A stretch of DNA of 63,999 nt. Source: a virus. The translations under genes were made by a program, and so were the position numbers. The stretch covers positions 1-63,999 of the IMG/VR virus record IMGVR_UViG_3300030101_003107. The stretch is one strand, 5' to 3'. Shown piece after piece: positions 1-8,042 of this stretch (position 1 is the first letter of the stretch; each line of letters begins with the position of its first letter). The notes beneath the pieces are model-generated. The model had not been told where the DNA came from, searched no databases, and saw nothing but the letters and a program-made list of their open reading frames with translations.

Positions 1-100
1 CGATGAATATATAGCCATTACACTTTATTTTTTATATGATTATACATATCTAATCCTATTTGTTCTCCAAATTTACTATCAGACTCGTAATGAGCATGAG
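1..100. repeat. Terminal redundancy, left copy (circular genome junction)
   Basis: Bases 1-100 recur at 63900-63999 with one mismatch (position 99 is a; position 63998 is g). This is what a circular or circularly permuted contig looks like when written past its closing point. The repeat interrupts nothing: the gene that starts at 63917 reads straight into the gene that ends at 18, so the late operon is continuous across the junction. Confidence 0.9.
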
Positions 101-557
101 CTACATTTCTACTATATGAAATATCTTTGCCAAGCTTTAAAAAATCTTTAGCATATTTAGGATATTTCTTAGCAAAAACTTTTGCTATTAATATACCTTG
201 AGCCGAATGACCTGACGGATAAGACGGCGTTTTCATTGAGTCTAACTCTTTGTCATCAAACTTAATATTCATTTTTTTAGCTAATACTTTTGGTCTCGGT
301 CTATTATGATGTTTCTTTATTTTCATAATAACCTTAGATGATTGATTTATTATTTTATCTATAATACTAGCGTCAATATCTATATTCTTTGATTTAGCTA
401 ATTTTATAAAGCTAGCTTTTATATCATCTTTTTCTTTAACAAAACTTTTATTAATAGGTATCTTATTAAGCTTTTTTATCTCTTGAGCTGTTTCAAAAGA
501 AGAATCGCTAGGAGGTTTTTTACTTAAATACTTTTGTATATTAAAGTCTTTAAACAT
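18..557 (-). CDS. PAP2-superfamily (acid phosphatase-like) protein
   Basis: This 179-aa protein carries all three PAP2/type-2 phosphatidic-acid phosphatase signatures: a K-rich RP motif (KKHHNRPRP, residues 81-89), PSGH (114-117) and SR...HYxSD (149-160). The expected catalytic residues are H117, R150 and H156. The family removes phosphate from lipids, nucleotides or small esters through a phospho-histidine intermediate. No signal peptide or membrane helix is visible, so a soluble class A acid-phosphatase-like enzyme is more likely than a membrane lipid phosphatase. Residues 1-70 are Lys-rich and unassigned. The start overlaps the stop of 557-814 by one base, and its own stop overlaps the start of the next gene across the genome junction. 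The substrate is unknown. Confidence 0.8.
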   Translation of the reverse strand: MFKDFNIQKYLSKKPPSDSSFETAQEIKKLNKIPINKSFVKEKDDIKASFIKLAKSKNIDIDASIIDKIINQSSKVIMKIKKHHNRPRPKVLAKKMNIKFDDKELDSMKTPSYPSGHSAQGILIAKVFAKKYPKYAKDFLKLGKDISYSRNVAHAHYESDSKFGEQIGLDMYNHIKNKV

Positions 558-814
558 TATCGTTTTAAATATTTACTAGGATTACGCGTGCATCTTACAC
601 CCCAGCCAGAAGCATAAGCCGAAGGCCATACTTTAAACTTACGTTTTGCAGCTGTTTTACAAGCAGGACTAATTTTTCCTTTCATAGGTGTTTTCATTTT
701 ATTAACACTATTCATACGTTCCAACTTGTCTGCTTGACCAGCGTGTAGCTTGCTAGCGTTTCTAAGTTCACCTATTATTTTTTTTACTTCTTTGTTTTTT
801 AATTTAAAAGCCAT
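557..814 (-). CDS. Small basic protein with MAFKLK N-terminus (DUF5872-like)
   Basis: An 85-aa basic, Cys-containing protein. The C-terminal half (ACKTAAKRKFKVWPSAYASG, followed by a Cys-Thr-Arg-Asn segment) resembles the small phage/virus family annotated as DUF5872. The N-terminus MAFKLK resembles three other late proteins here (40503, 40846, 44221). It sits in a translationally coupled run with the PAP2 protein. A virion-packaged DNA-binding role is plausible from charge and operon position only. Confidence 0.7.
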   Translation of the reverse strand: MAFKLKNKEVKKIIGELRNASKLHAGQADKLERMNSVNKMKTPMKGKISPACKTAAKRKFKVWPSAYASGWGVRCTRNPSKYLKR

Positions 815-817
815 AAC

Positions 818-1219
818 TTAATATTTTCCTCTAACACCTTTTGGATTAGACTTTGTTGATCCACCTTTGCCAGACCAAAGATTTTTACAAGCCCAATACG
901 AAGCTGTTAATTTACTTTTCTTTTTATCGCAACCATGCCTAGCTCTAAAACTTTTACGAGCTGCAGCTGAATAATTATGCCCATAACTAGTGTGGCCATA
1001 ATGTATTATTTTTTCTTTACCACCTTCGCAAGCTTTAACAACTTTTTTCTTTTGAGGCTTAGGTGATCTACGAGGCTTATTGCAAGCCATTTTACTTTTG
1101 TCTAATTTTCTAAAAGGCGGCACATTTCTGCTTTCATCAAATCCAGCAGCGACACCACCAGCTCTACGTCTACCGCAGCTAGTTATAGGAAAAGGATTTT
1201 TATGTTGTATGTAAGCCAT
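818..1219 (-). CDS. Basic Cys-rich late protein, function unknown
   Basis: 133 aa, rich in Arg/Lys, Gly and Cys (CGRRRAGG near the N-terminus, ARHGC and WACKNLW near the C-terminus). The C-terminal RKSFRARHGC-type segment, with a Trp-Ala-Cys-Lys motif, is a pattern I recognise from small proteins of marine phages that have no assigned role. It is one of several tiny basic proteins at the end of the late operon. Its start overlaps the stop of the upstream gene at 1219. Nucleic-acid binding is possible but not shown. Confidence 0.65.
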   Translation of the reverse strand: MAYIQHKNPFPITSCGRRRAGGVAAGFDESRNVPPFRKLDKSKMACNKPRRSPKPQKKKVVKACEGGKEKIIHYGHTSYGHNYSAAARKSFRARHGCDKKKSKLTASYWACKNLWSGKGGSTKSNPKGVRGKY

Positions 1220-1686
1220 TATTTACTTATTATTACATTAACAGAATCATTAGCATCGTCTAGTGAGGCAAAAAAAACTAAATCTCTTCTTGTTAATGCT
1301 GCTTTCTTTTTAGAGCTTAATGTAGGTGAATCTTCAGTTGTTCTTCTTTGAACTTTTCTTCTACCGTCATCAACAAGGCTTGTTTTAGTTTGTCTTAGTA
1401 TTATACTATCACATTTAAGTGAATCTATTTCTAAAGTTACACCAACTGGTATATTTATTGATTTAAAAAAATAAAAACCTTTATCAAGACTTGCTATAGA
1501 TGTCTCTCCTTCTAGAGTATTACCTGTTATATTTAAAAACGAATTAGCTCTTTGTTTATGTATGCCAGCGGCTAAATTAAAATCGCATGCATTAGCGCCA
1601 GTATTAGTAACTGTTAGTTTATTAAAACTGTTACAGCCTAAACTTACAAAAGCATTTGTTGATATTTGTTTTATTATTTTCGACAT
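1219..1686 (-). CDS. Probable fibre/decoration structural protein
   Basis: 155 aa, mainly beta-type composition in the first 100 residues (SxGCNSFNKLTVTNTG..., alternating hydrophobic/polar) and a charged Arg/Lys-rich stretch around residues 105-135. No enzyme motif is visible. It lies directly downstream (2 nt from the preceding stop) of the two fibre-like genes, so it is probably another receptor-binding or particle-surface component. This is inferred from location and composition. Confidence 0.6.
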   Translation of the reverse strand: MSKIIKQISTNAFVSLGCNSFNKLTVTNTGANACDFNLAAGIHKQRANSFLNITGNTLEGETSIASLDKGFYFFKSINIPVGVTLEIDSLKCDSIILRQTKTSLVDDGRRKVQRRTTEDSPTLSSKKKAALTRRDLVFFASLDDANDSVNVIISK

Positions 1687-2217
1687 TTATCTTAATGTTA
1701 AATCTATTGTTTTAGTCACTGGCGATCTAGCGTTTGTAGAATCAACAACTGTTATTCTTAATATATAACTACCTCTATTGTTTATTACATCAAACTGCAT
1801 AGTATGGTTTGCGGTTTTTAAATTCTGACTTACTTTAGCTGTATTAGCATTTATAGCGCTAGCTTGACTAGTTGATATACCTGTTTTAGCGGTGTTAGCT
1901 ACTATAGCATCAGCCTGCGATGTAGATATACCTGTTTTAGCAGTATTAGCTGTTATAGCATTAGCTTGAGACGTGCTTATACTAGTTATTTCGCTGCCAA
2001 CAAATCTTCTTAACTCATCTATATCTTCACTTAATTTTTGAATAGCGTATAAAGCTGGTGCTATGGTATTAAACATACCGTCGTCTGCAATATGAACTCC
2101 TGCATCATATTCAGCTTTTATTTCAAGTTCTTTTGTATCTGTAATAGATCTTGCATCTTTACTTCCTCCTGTTTTTTTATTAAAAATTTCTGGTATTTTT
2201 CTACTTGCTAATGCCAT
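1687..2217 (-). CDS. Fibre-like protein with 17-residue ISTSQA repeats
   Basis: 176 aa. Residues 1-75 contain an alpha-helical segment (ALYAIQKLSEDIDELRRFVG). Residues 80-130 are three near-identical 17-residue repeats (ISTSQANAITANTAKTG and variants). The repeats are followed by a beta-rich C-terminus (YILRITVVDSTNA). This Thr/Ala/Asn-rich repeat is common in the shafts of phage tail fibres and other trimeric fibrous proteins. It sits next to a second fibre gene (2221-3261). I infer a trimeric shaft with a small C-terminal head domain. Confidence 0.75.
   Translation of the reverse strand: MALASRKIPEIFNKKTGGSKDARSITDTKELEIKAEYDAGVHIADDGMFNTIAPALYAIQKLSEDIDELRRFVGSEITSISTSQANAITANTAKTGISTSQADAIVANTAKTGISTSQASAINANTAKVSQNLKTANHTMQFDVINNRGSYILRITVVDSTNARSPVTKTIDLTLR
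1828..1980 (-). repeat. Three tandem 51-bp coding repeats in fibre gene
   Basis: Three in-frame 51-bp units encode ISTSQA-(N/D/S)-AI-(T/V/N)-ANTAK. Bases vary mainly at silent or single variable positions. Such repeats change copy number by recombination and set fibre length. Confidence 0.8.
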
Positions 2218-2220
2218 AAT

Positions 2221-3261
2221 TTATACTGTATATTCGTAAACTATTGTTACTGTTAAATCTACGTTTGTTGCAGTTGTATTTTTAACTAATGAAAAACCTA
2301 ACATATCACCTTCATCAAAAACCCAGTTAGCAGCATTAGTACCACCAACTCCGCAAGGTACTATTACAGTAGACTTTGTTGATCCGTCAAATGTTTCTGA
2401 AGCTTGAAAACTACTAGTTTGATGTGAGACAGATGTTCCATCATGATCTCTCCTAGACATGTTTATTGTACAACTACTACCCATAACTTCAGAGCCTCTA
2501 AATAACATCTTAACTATTTTACCGCCATAAGCAGCTACAACTCTAGTATAATATAAACTAGAGCTACTACCATCTGCTAATGAGTTAATAGGAAAATAAT
2601 AGTCTACAGTAGAGCTACCACCATCTAAAGACATGTTGTGATGCGTGCAGCATATCTGCTTTACAACATTAGAGTTTTGTCCCGTTGACAAGCTTACAGC
2701 TCCTGATGATACGCTAAAATTACTAGAACTAAAACTAGCTATACCTTTATTTGAAGTTGTAGCATCTTCTCCAGCTATAGTAATAGTAGTACCACTACTA
2801 CCGCTAGTGTCTATGCCCTCTCCTCCACTAACAAGAAGACTAAGCGCTCCGGAGCTACCTCCAACGTTATTTCCATCGTCTGTTCTAAAATTTACATCTG
2901 TTATATCTCCTGTGTTAGCTGTAAATCCAGAGTCATTATTTAAAGAACTTATGTCTATGCTACCTAACGAAGTAACACCAGTACCACCGTTACCTACAGG
3001 TAAAGTACCGGTAACATCTGCCGCTAAATCAATTTGATTTCTAGTTATTTCTTGTCCTGACAGTGTTATATAATCAGGCGTACCAGCTAAAGTAACAGCA
3101 TCATGTGATGTTGGTACGTTTGCTTTTACTATTTTATTATTTGAATCAAGGCCAAGATTACCACCACTAGCTATTGTGCCAGAGCTTACGTCTTCAAGAA
3201 AAACATCAGACCTAAAGCGAGCTATTAGGTCAACTATATGCTGACCTATAAATTTAAGCAT
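2221..3261 (-). CDS. Tail fibre protein
   Basis: I place the start at the ATG at 3261 (MLKFIGQHIVDLIARFRSD), 346 aa, because the upstream in-frame ATG at 3321 would overlap the preceding gene by 68 bp, against 8 bp here. The N-terminal ~25 residues look like a short helical attachment segment. The middle has fibre-shaft motifs widespread in marine phages (VTGTLPVGNGGTG, NNDSGFTANTGDIT, SGGEGIDTSGSSGTTITI). Residues ~215-346 form a beta-rich globular tip. It is predicted to bind the host receptor. Confidence 0.8.
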   Translation of the reverse strand: MLKFIGQHIVDLIARFRSDVFLEDVSSGTIASGGNLGLDSNNKIVKANVPTSHDAVTLAGTPDYITLSGQEITRNQIDLAADVTGTLPVGNGGTGVTSLGSIDISSLNNDSGFTANTGDITDVNFRTDDGNNVGGSSGALSLLVSGGEGIDTSGSSGTTITIAGEDATTSNKGIASFSSSNFSVSSGAVSLSTGQNSNVVKQICCTHHNMSLDGGSSTVDYYFPINSLADGSSSSLYYTRVVAAYGGKIVKMLFRGSEVMGSSCTINMSRRDHDGTSVSHQTSSFQASETFDGSTKSTVIVPCGVGGTNAANWVFDEGDMLGFSLVKNTTATNVDLTVTIVYEYTV

Positions 3262-3739
3262 AAGCCACGAATATACTACACGAGCATTCAGCAGTATCAG
3301 CTTGAAGTAAAACTTCTTCAATTTTACCTGAAACTGTTGTAGCTGATTTAACAGTACCTAACGTTACACCAGCGTCTATACAGAAAAAATTAAAAGTATC
3401 AAAATACATGCTTTGTCCAGCTAGTAGTTTATAGTTAACTGATAAGTTATTAGTTGCGTCTTGAATAGTTAAAATAACAAAGTTACTAGAGTCATTATTA
3501 GTTATACGCATATACTTAAAATCAGTATGCTTAATTTGACCAGCTGACTCTGTTGGAGAACCAGCGTGATCTATTTTAAAAACTTGAGTAGCTCCAGTAT
3601 GTAATATTCCTAACGTTTGTTGAAACACATGGTTTACACCTGTTATTTCAAGATCATCTGAAGAGCCTGTTGTGTCAAAGCTAAAAGTTGTACCGTCTAT
3701 TGTTACACTTTCTTTTATACCTAATGTTAATGTTGCCAT
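3254..3739 (-). CDS. Small beta-rich structural protein (MAT family)
   Basis: 161 aa with an N-terminus (MATLTLGIKESVTIDG) and overall beta pattern like the two proteins at 4211 and 4636; all three begin MAT and have a GQSMYF/GDW(L/M)F-type strand. It lies between the DUF5675 lysin candidate and the fibre. It is probably a fibre-associated or decoration protein; no enzymatic motif is seen. Confidence 0.65.
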   Translation of the reverse strand: MATLTLGIKESVTIDGTTFSFDTTGSSDDLEITGVNHVFQQTLGILHTGATQVFKIDHAGSPTESAGQIKHTDFKYMRITNNDSSNFVILTIQDATNNLSVNYKLLAGQSMYFDTFNFFCIDAGVTLGTVKSATTVSGKIEEVLLQADTAECSCSIFVAYA

Positions 3740-3741
3740 AG

Positions 3742-4209
3742 TTAATCGTAATCTATATATGTTATTGTTACCTCTTCGCCTTGCTCAATAGCTTTTGCAA
3801 TGCTCGGGTAAATACGTTTATACGCGTTGACAGACTTTCCAACAAACCCGTCTCTAAGTATAAGGTTGTTTTCTTGACTATCCCCAACGATAAGACACCC
3901 AGCAGTATGCTCATCAGTGTTTCCAGTATGAATAAGAATATACTCAAAACCAGGAACATCGACGACATGAAGCATACCACGATGTAAACCAGGATATTTT
4001 TTATCATATCTTGCATGGAAGCCACCTTCTTTTCTTAACTCAATACGATATGTACCTGCTGGTATTCTAGTTTCACCTTTTACTTTTAAAACACGATGTT
4101 CGTCTTCTAAAGTATAACACAAAAAATGTTTTTTTATGTCTGTTACTTCAAACAAAATACCATGTGTACAATCGGCTTGAGAACTAAATCTCAATACTTC
4201 AAGTTTCAT
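3742..4209 (-). CDS. DUF5675-family protein, candidate lysin
   Basis: 155 aa that fit the DUF5675 family throughout: an N-terminal CTHGILFEV segment, CYTLEDE, RIPAGTYRIELRKEGG, and the signature IHTGNTDEHTAGCLIVGD. The His...His-x-x-GC layout recalls the catalytic His/Cys pair of L,D-transpeptidase-like folds. DUF5675 proteins are common in phages and are suspected peptidoglycan-active enzymes. No other endolysin is recognisable here, which makes this the best lysis-enzyme candidate. The function is inferred. Confidence 0.7.
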   Translation of the reverse strand: MKLEVLRFSSQADCTHGILFEVTDIKKHFLCYTLEDEHRVLKVKGETRIPAGTYRIELRKEGGFHARYDKKYPGLHRGMLHVVDVPGFEYILIHTGNTDEHTAGCLIVGDSQENNLILRDGFVGKSVNAYKRIYPSIAKAIEQGEEVTITYIDYD

Positions 4210-4210
4210 A

Positions 4211-4612
4211 TTAATATAAAGCCATGTATTCTAAAGTAACTGAATCAGTAGTACTAGGTGTAACTTTTAAGTCAGACGCATCTGGAGCTAGCGTAGGCAT
4301 AAAAAGCCAATCACCACCATAAAGTCTACCAACTTCAACACTACCTAGTAATACTTGAACATACTGAGTTGAAGATGTAGAAGTATTTTTAATATATACT
4401 TTTTCATGTCCAGAAGATGTAATGTCATCTGCTGAATAATCAATTAAAGTAAAAGCAGTGTTTTGCGTTAATGTTTTAGAAGCTAAACCAGTAGATCCAG
4501 TAATACCTGTTGAAATACCAGCTTGTGTTAATACTGAAGAGTTTGATATATTAATACTGTTAGAGTGTAAATCTCTACTTGATATTGATATTGCAGCTGT
4601 TACTGTTGCCAT
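4211..4612 (-). CDS. Small beta-rich structural protein, paralogue of 4636-5061
   Basis: 133 aa. It aligns with the upstream neighbour across its length: MAT start, SxRDLxSxxI / SSDLISTAP, the shared strand VGRLYGGDWLFMP / IGRLYAGDWMFIP, and a C-terminal (L/I)E(Y/W)M. The pair looks like a tandem duplication that has diverged. Particle decoration or tail accessory function is inferred from the late-operon location. Confidence 0.7.
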   Translation of the reverse strand: MATVTAAISISSRDLHSNSINISNSSVLTQAGISTGITGSTGLASKTLTQNTAFTLIDYSADDITSSGHEKVYIKNTSTSSTQYVQVLLGSVEVGRLYGGDWLFMPTLAPDASDLKVTPSTTDSVTLEYMALY

Positions 4613-4635
4613 AATTTTTTATTGTTAATTAGTTA

Positions 4636-5061
4636 TTAATCTGCAGCTGTTGCTAGCGTTTCATTTTCGTGCATGCACATCCACTCTATAGTTTGAGTAC
4701 CACTACTGGCCTCTACTTCTATATCATGAGTAGCATCATCACAATTCCAAGGTATAAACATCCAATCACCAGCGTATAATCTACCAATAACTTCTGCATC
4801 TATAGTTATAGTAACATACAGTGTAACGTCTGTTTCTAAATTAGCTATATAAACCCAGTTAGATTTATCTACAGCCGCCGCAGTGGCGTCTAATAAATCA
4901 AAATTAGTACCAGATGTTATTTCATTTCTACCCATACGAACTTGATCTAAACCTATTTGAAGCCCAGCTTTATACAACACGTTTGAAGTTGCAACGTTTA
5001 AAGGGGCTGTAGATATTAGATCAGAACTGTTTAATGTAAAACTACATGTTGTTGTTGCCAT
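4636..5061 (-). CDS. Small beta-rich structural protein, paralogue of 4211-4612
   Basis: 141 aa. See the shared GRLYxGDW(L/M)F(I/M)P strand at residues ~95-108. It differs from its paralogue by a Cys-containing segment (PWNCDD) and a short acidic C-terminal extension (NETLATAAD). The gene sits between the T9SS cargo gene and its paralogue. Confidence 0.7.
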   Translation of the reverse strand: MATTTCSFTLNSSDLISTAPLNVATSNVLYKAGLQIGLDQVRMGRNEITSGTNFDLLDATAAAVDKSNWVYIANLETDVTLYVTITIDAEVIGRLYAGDWMFIPWNCDDATHDIEVEASSGTQTIEWMCMHENETLATAAD

Positions 5062-5064
5062 TTT

Positions 5065-6876
5065 TTATTGTTTTATAATTTTATGTTTTAATGTTCTGCT
5101 ATTTATTTCTATGTGTAAACTATATACACCAGGTGTTAGTGCAGATACATCTATTATATTCACCTGTTTTGCTTCTAACGTAACTTTACCTGTAATGTCA
5201 TATAATTTAACGTTAGCTATTTTATTTATTCTTATAGTTGATTTAACTGGATTAGGATAAACCTCAGTGTTTATTATTAGTTCGTTTAAACTTGTAGGTC
5301 CTGACCACCCGTTTTGACAGTAAGTATACAAATCATCGCAAGTATAATCCCAAGTATTATCACAACAATACGGATCAACATCTATAACCCACTCAAAACA
5401 AGCGTCAGGCACATAGTATATATCACCACTAGCACAACCAGCAGAATAATAACACGAACTATCAGCGATGTTTGCTTCAATATTATAATTAATAGCGGAC
5501 GGATCAGTGCAACCAGGCACTGGATAAATACAAGAATTATTATCAGTGTTTGCAAGAGCATTATAGTTTATAGCCGTGCTATCAGTACAACCATTTATTA
5601 TTTCAATACAGCTACCGTTGTCTGTATTACATGTGTCACAATAATTAAAAGCTGTAGGATCTATACAGCCAAATATAAGCGGTATACAACTACCGTCTTC
5701 TACGTTAGCGTTAGGATTATAGTTAAAAGCATCGTCGTCCATGCAACCTAAAACTACTTCAATACAAGATCCTTCAAGCTCTACATTTGCTTCAGGATTA
5801 TAATTAAAAGCCGTAGAGTCCATACATCCAAGAACTATTAACGTCTCACAAGAGCCATTATCAAAATCTGCTTCTTCATTATATTCAATGTAGTTTGGAT
5901 TCATGCAGCCAGCTATATAGTAGCAGCTGCCGTCATCTGTATTAACGCTGTCATTATAGTTTAAAGCTGTTTCGTCTATACAGCCGTATGTTCTGTCTAT
6001 ACAATTATTGCCACAGTCAGGATCACCAAATATATAAACAAAAGGCGGTATAGGATTTACAAACCCACCTTCTATTTCTATAGCTACATGTTCTTCAGAA
6101 TATATACTATAGCCGCACTGTACGGCTGTAAAGTCTGATTGTTGAGTTATATTAAACTGTACTCTTACAGGCTCTGATATATTTAAGTTAAAAGTAAACG
6201 CAGTATCAAAGCCTTCTTCTAAAGTAAATTGACCTATAAAATTATTGCCCTGATAAACCATTAAGTATGAGCCAGCCCAACCGTTGCCTGCTAAATCTGT
6301 TAACTCTAACGTGTGAGTACAACTATCTACAAACTCATCAATGTTTGCCATAGGATCATAATTGAAAGCTAGTGAGTCTGTACAACCAAATAGCTTTGGT
6401 GTAAAACACATACCTGTGTCTACTGTTGCTTCTGGCAAAAACTCTAAAAAGTCGTCTTGCATACATCCATACACGGGTGGAGGTGGCGCACAATCTTCTA
6501 ATGTAAACCCATGAAAAGCAGCATAACCAAAATCTGCAGAGTCTGGTTGTACTAAAGTATCACCGCAATGAACTACATAATATGACCCATCTTGACCACC
6601 CCATAAACTACCAGCCATACCATCTCCGTACTGATCAGCTATGTTAAATAAATAATCACCGTTAGGTATGCATACTTGAATTACTTGCGGTTGATAATCT
6701 ACTATATCAACATAAGGCCCACCAGTAGCAATAGTGTCTTCTAGCGGTGTAATAATAGCCCAAGAAGTTTCTTCTGGATATTGATCAGGATTAATAATTA
6801 TATTTACGTAAGTACCGTTTGGACATTGCGCAAACGCTATATTAACACATAATAATAATGTAATTAAATATTTCAT
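5065..6876 (-). CDS. Secreted T9SS cargo-like protein with nine GC-D-x-x-A-x-N-Y repeats
   Basis: 603 aa. Residues 1-16 are a signal peptide (MKYLITLLLCVNIAFA, cut before Q17). Residues ~20-130 form a Bacteroidota-type secreted domain (VCIPNGDYLFNIADQYGDG, GYGD-like). Residues ~136-470 hold nine Cys-bounded repeats of the type GCTDPTAxNYNxxANxxDxSC, known from secreted Bacteroidota proteins. The last ~70 residues (VYPNPVKSTIRI, LYDITGKV, LTPGVYSLHI, HKIIKQ) match the type A T9SS C-terminal sorting domain (TIGR04183 family). Together these predict Sec export, then T9SS transport and display or release at the host surface. It lies inside the virion/fibre operon, so it is made late. Surface masking or exclusion of other phages, or capture as a particle component, are the main options. 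Confidence 0.85.
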   Translation of the reverse strand: MKYLITLLLCVNIAFAQCPNGTYVNIIINPDQYPEETSWAIITPLEDTIATGGPYVDIVDYQPQVIQVCIPNGDYLFNIADQYGDGMAGSLWGGQDGSYYVVHCGDTLVQPDSADFGYAAFHGFTLEDCAPPPPVYGCMQDDFLEFLPEATVDTGMCFTPKLFGCTDSLAFNYDPMANIDEFVDSCTHTLELTDLAGNGWAGSYLMVYQGNNFIGQFTLEEGFDTAFTFNLNISEPVRVQFNITQQSDFTAVQCGYSIYSEEHVAIEIEGGFVNPIPPFVYIFGDPDCGNNCIDRTYGCIDETALNYNDSVNTDDGSCYYIAGCMNPNYIEYNEEADFDNGSCETLIVLGCMDSTAFNYNPEANVELEGSCIEVVLGCMDDDAFNYNPNANVEDGSCIPLIFGCIDPTAFNYCDTCNTDNGSCIEIINGCTDSTAINYNALANTDNNSCIYPVPGCTDPSAINYNIEANIADSSCYYSAGCASGDIYYVPDACFEWVIDVDPYCCDNTWDYTCDDLYTYCQNGWSGPTSLNELIINTEVYPNPVKSTIRINKIANVKLYDITGKVTLEAKQVNIIDVSALTPGVYSLHIEINSRTLKHKIIKQ

Positions 6877-6880
6877 ATTG

Positions 6881-7690
6881 TTAGCCTATTAATTCTCTGT
6901 TATTCATAATATTAAAAAGCTCTGTTACTTGACTAGAAGACAGCTCTTTCTCGTATGATCCCCACTCAAATAACTTTGCACCCATTTGCCTTTGAGGACT
7001 GCCAGAGTGATGACCTATAATTTTTATATCAAAAGCTTTATCTCCACTTAAGCTGCTTGAAGAGGCTTCATTTATTGAATCTGAATTTGTATCGTTTCCT
7101 CCAAAATAAGCTTTAACTGTACCGCCATCAGTGTCTGAACAAGTTATTACTACTAAACTCTTAGTGTCGTGCAGTGGATCAGGATTAGTAGCTACGCTAA
7201 TAGAGCTACTTGAAGATCCAGACGCAGCGCCAGAAAGCACCATTTGAAAAAAAGTATTACTTAAAGTACTTGTATTATCAAAAAAGTTTATAGTACTATC
7301 AGTAGATGATAAAGTACCACCAGCAGTAAACCCATGAAATATAAGTGTACCTGAAGTAAAGTCCTCTAGCTCTACAAGAAAATACAAAGAAAAAGCTCCT
7401 GTAAAAGATTGAAGGGAACTAAATTCTAGTCTATTAGAGTTAGCGCTAGTTTCTGCAACAGTAAAATTTATACCGCCTGTAGTAGAGTCATATAATGGTT
7501 GGCGATTAACAGTTGTTTGTACTAAATTGGCTGTACCTATTTGATCTTCCCAGTTAGTAACACGATCACTAGAAGTAGTTATACCAGTTTCATGTTGAAA
7601 AAAATGTTTCATGTCACCTAGAGAGTCAGGTAAAACTACTCCGCTTGGTGTTACTGTTTGTGATAAACTTTGGCCTAATCCTAAACCCAT
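6881..7690 (-). CDS. Structural protein with LamG/concanavalin-like fold signature
   Basis: 269 aa. The order of strands (WEDQIGTANLVQ, RLEFSSLQSFTGAFSLYFLVEL, STINFFDNTSTLS, KSLVVITCSDTDG, KAYFGGNDTN, IKIIGHHSG, AKLFEWGSYEKELSSSQV, ELFNIMNNRE) matches phage proteins with a LamG/concanavalin-A-like jelly roll that ends in 'LxEWxxYxxxLSxxQ'. Such domains bind carbohydrate on many phage tails. It is four bases upstream (in transcription) of the T9SS cargo gene. Carbohydrate binding is inferred. Confidence 0.65.
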   Translation of the reverse strand: MGLGLGQSLSQTVTPSGVVLPDSLGDMKHFFQHETGITTSSDRVTNWEDQIGTANLVQTTVNRQPLYDSTTGGINFTVAETSANSNRLEFSSLQSFTGAFSLYFLVELEDFTSGTLIFHGFTAGGTLSSTDSTINFFDNTSTLSNTFFQMVLSGAASGSSSSSISVATNPDPLHDTKSLVVITCSDTDGGTVKAYFGGNDTNSDSINEASSSSLSGDKAFDIKIIGHHSGSPQRQMGAKLFEWGSYEKELSSSQVTELFNIMNNRELIG

Positions 7691-7694
7691 AATA

Positions 7695-8042
7695 TTAAAA
7701 TTTACTTATAATTAATTCATCAATATATTCTTGTATCTCTTCACGGGTAGCAACCATTTTAAAACTTAAGTCTGCTTGAAACCGTTTGACTTCTTCACCA
7801 TCATCGAAAACAATGATAGTAGGTACAATAGCAATAGCATATTTTTTTTGTATTTTTGTGTCGTCTATACTTAAACTTTTTTTGCCAGCGTCTGATAATT
7901 TATCAAACCACTCAACGTCATTAGCTTCGTTCCAGCCAGCATTAAAGTGTATTACTTTTACTTGACTAAAAGCTGTTGATACTGTAAACACTAATAACAT
8001 GATTAGTATGTACAAGTAGTTTGCTATACACACTTTTTTCAT
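7695..8042 (-). CDS. Exported thioredoxin-like protein with degenerate active site
   Basis: 115 aa. A signal peptide (residues 1-26, ending TAFSQ) is followed by a thioredoxin-fold pattern: VKVIHFNAGWNEAND at the position of the WCxxC strand-helix, and IAIVPTIIVFDDGEEVKRF containing the cis-Pro loop. Both redox cysteines are missing (NAGWNEA instead of WCGPC), so it is not a disulfide reductase. A binding or scaffold role in the periplasm is likely. Its start overlaps the stop of the TM/coiled-coil gene. Confidence 0.75.
   Translation of the reverse strand: MKKVCIANYLYILIMLLVFTVSTAFSQVKVIHFNAGWNEANDVEWFDKLSDAGKKSLSIDDTKIQKKYAIAIVPTIIVFDDGEEVKRFQADLSFKMVATREEIQEYIDELIISKF

Noticed and set aside
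1-100. Short direct terminal repeat as a T7-type physical genome end
   Set aside because: It can be explained by circular assembly with overlap; nothing in the sequence distinguishes a physical end.
3768-4025. 85-aa minus-strand hydrophobic frame within the DUF5675 gene
   Set aside because: It is another frame of a gene with recognisable family motifs; a nested holin would be possible but there is no start signal.
5314-5751. 145-aa plus-strand frame inside the T9SS cargo gene
   Set aside because: It is the antisense of the Cys-bounded repeats; Ile/Thr-rich with no start context. The minus-strand frame has clear domains.
5065-6876. CRISPR-like or tandem DNA repeat in the T9SS cargo gene
   Set aside because: Repetition is at the protein level with divergent DNA and in-frame spacing.
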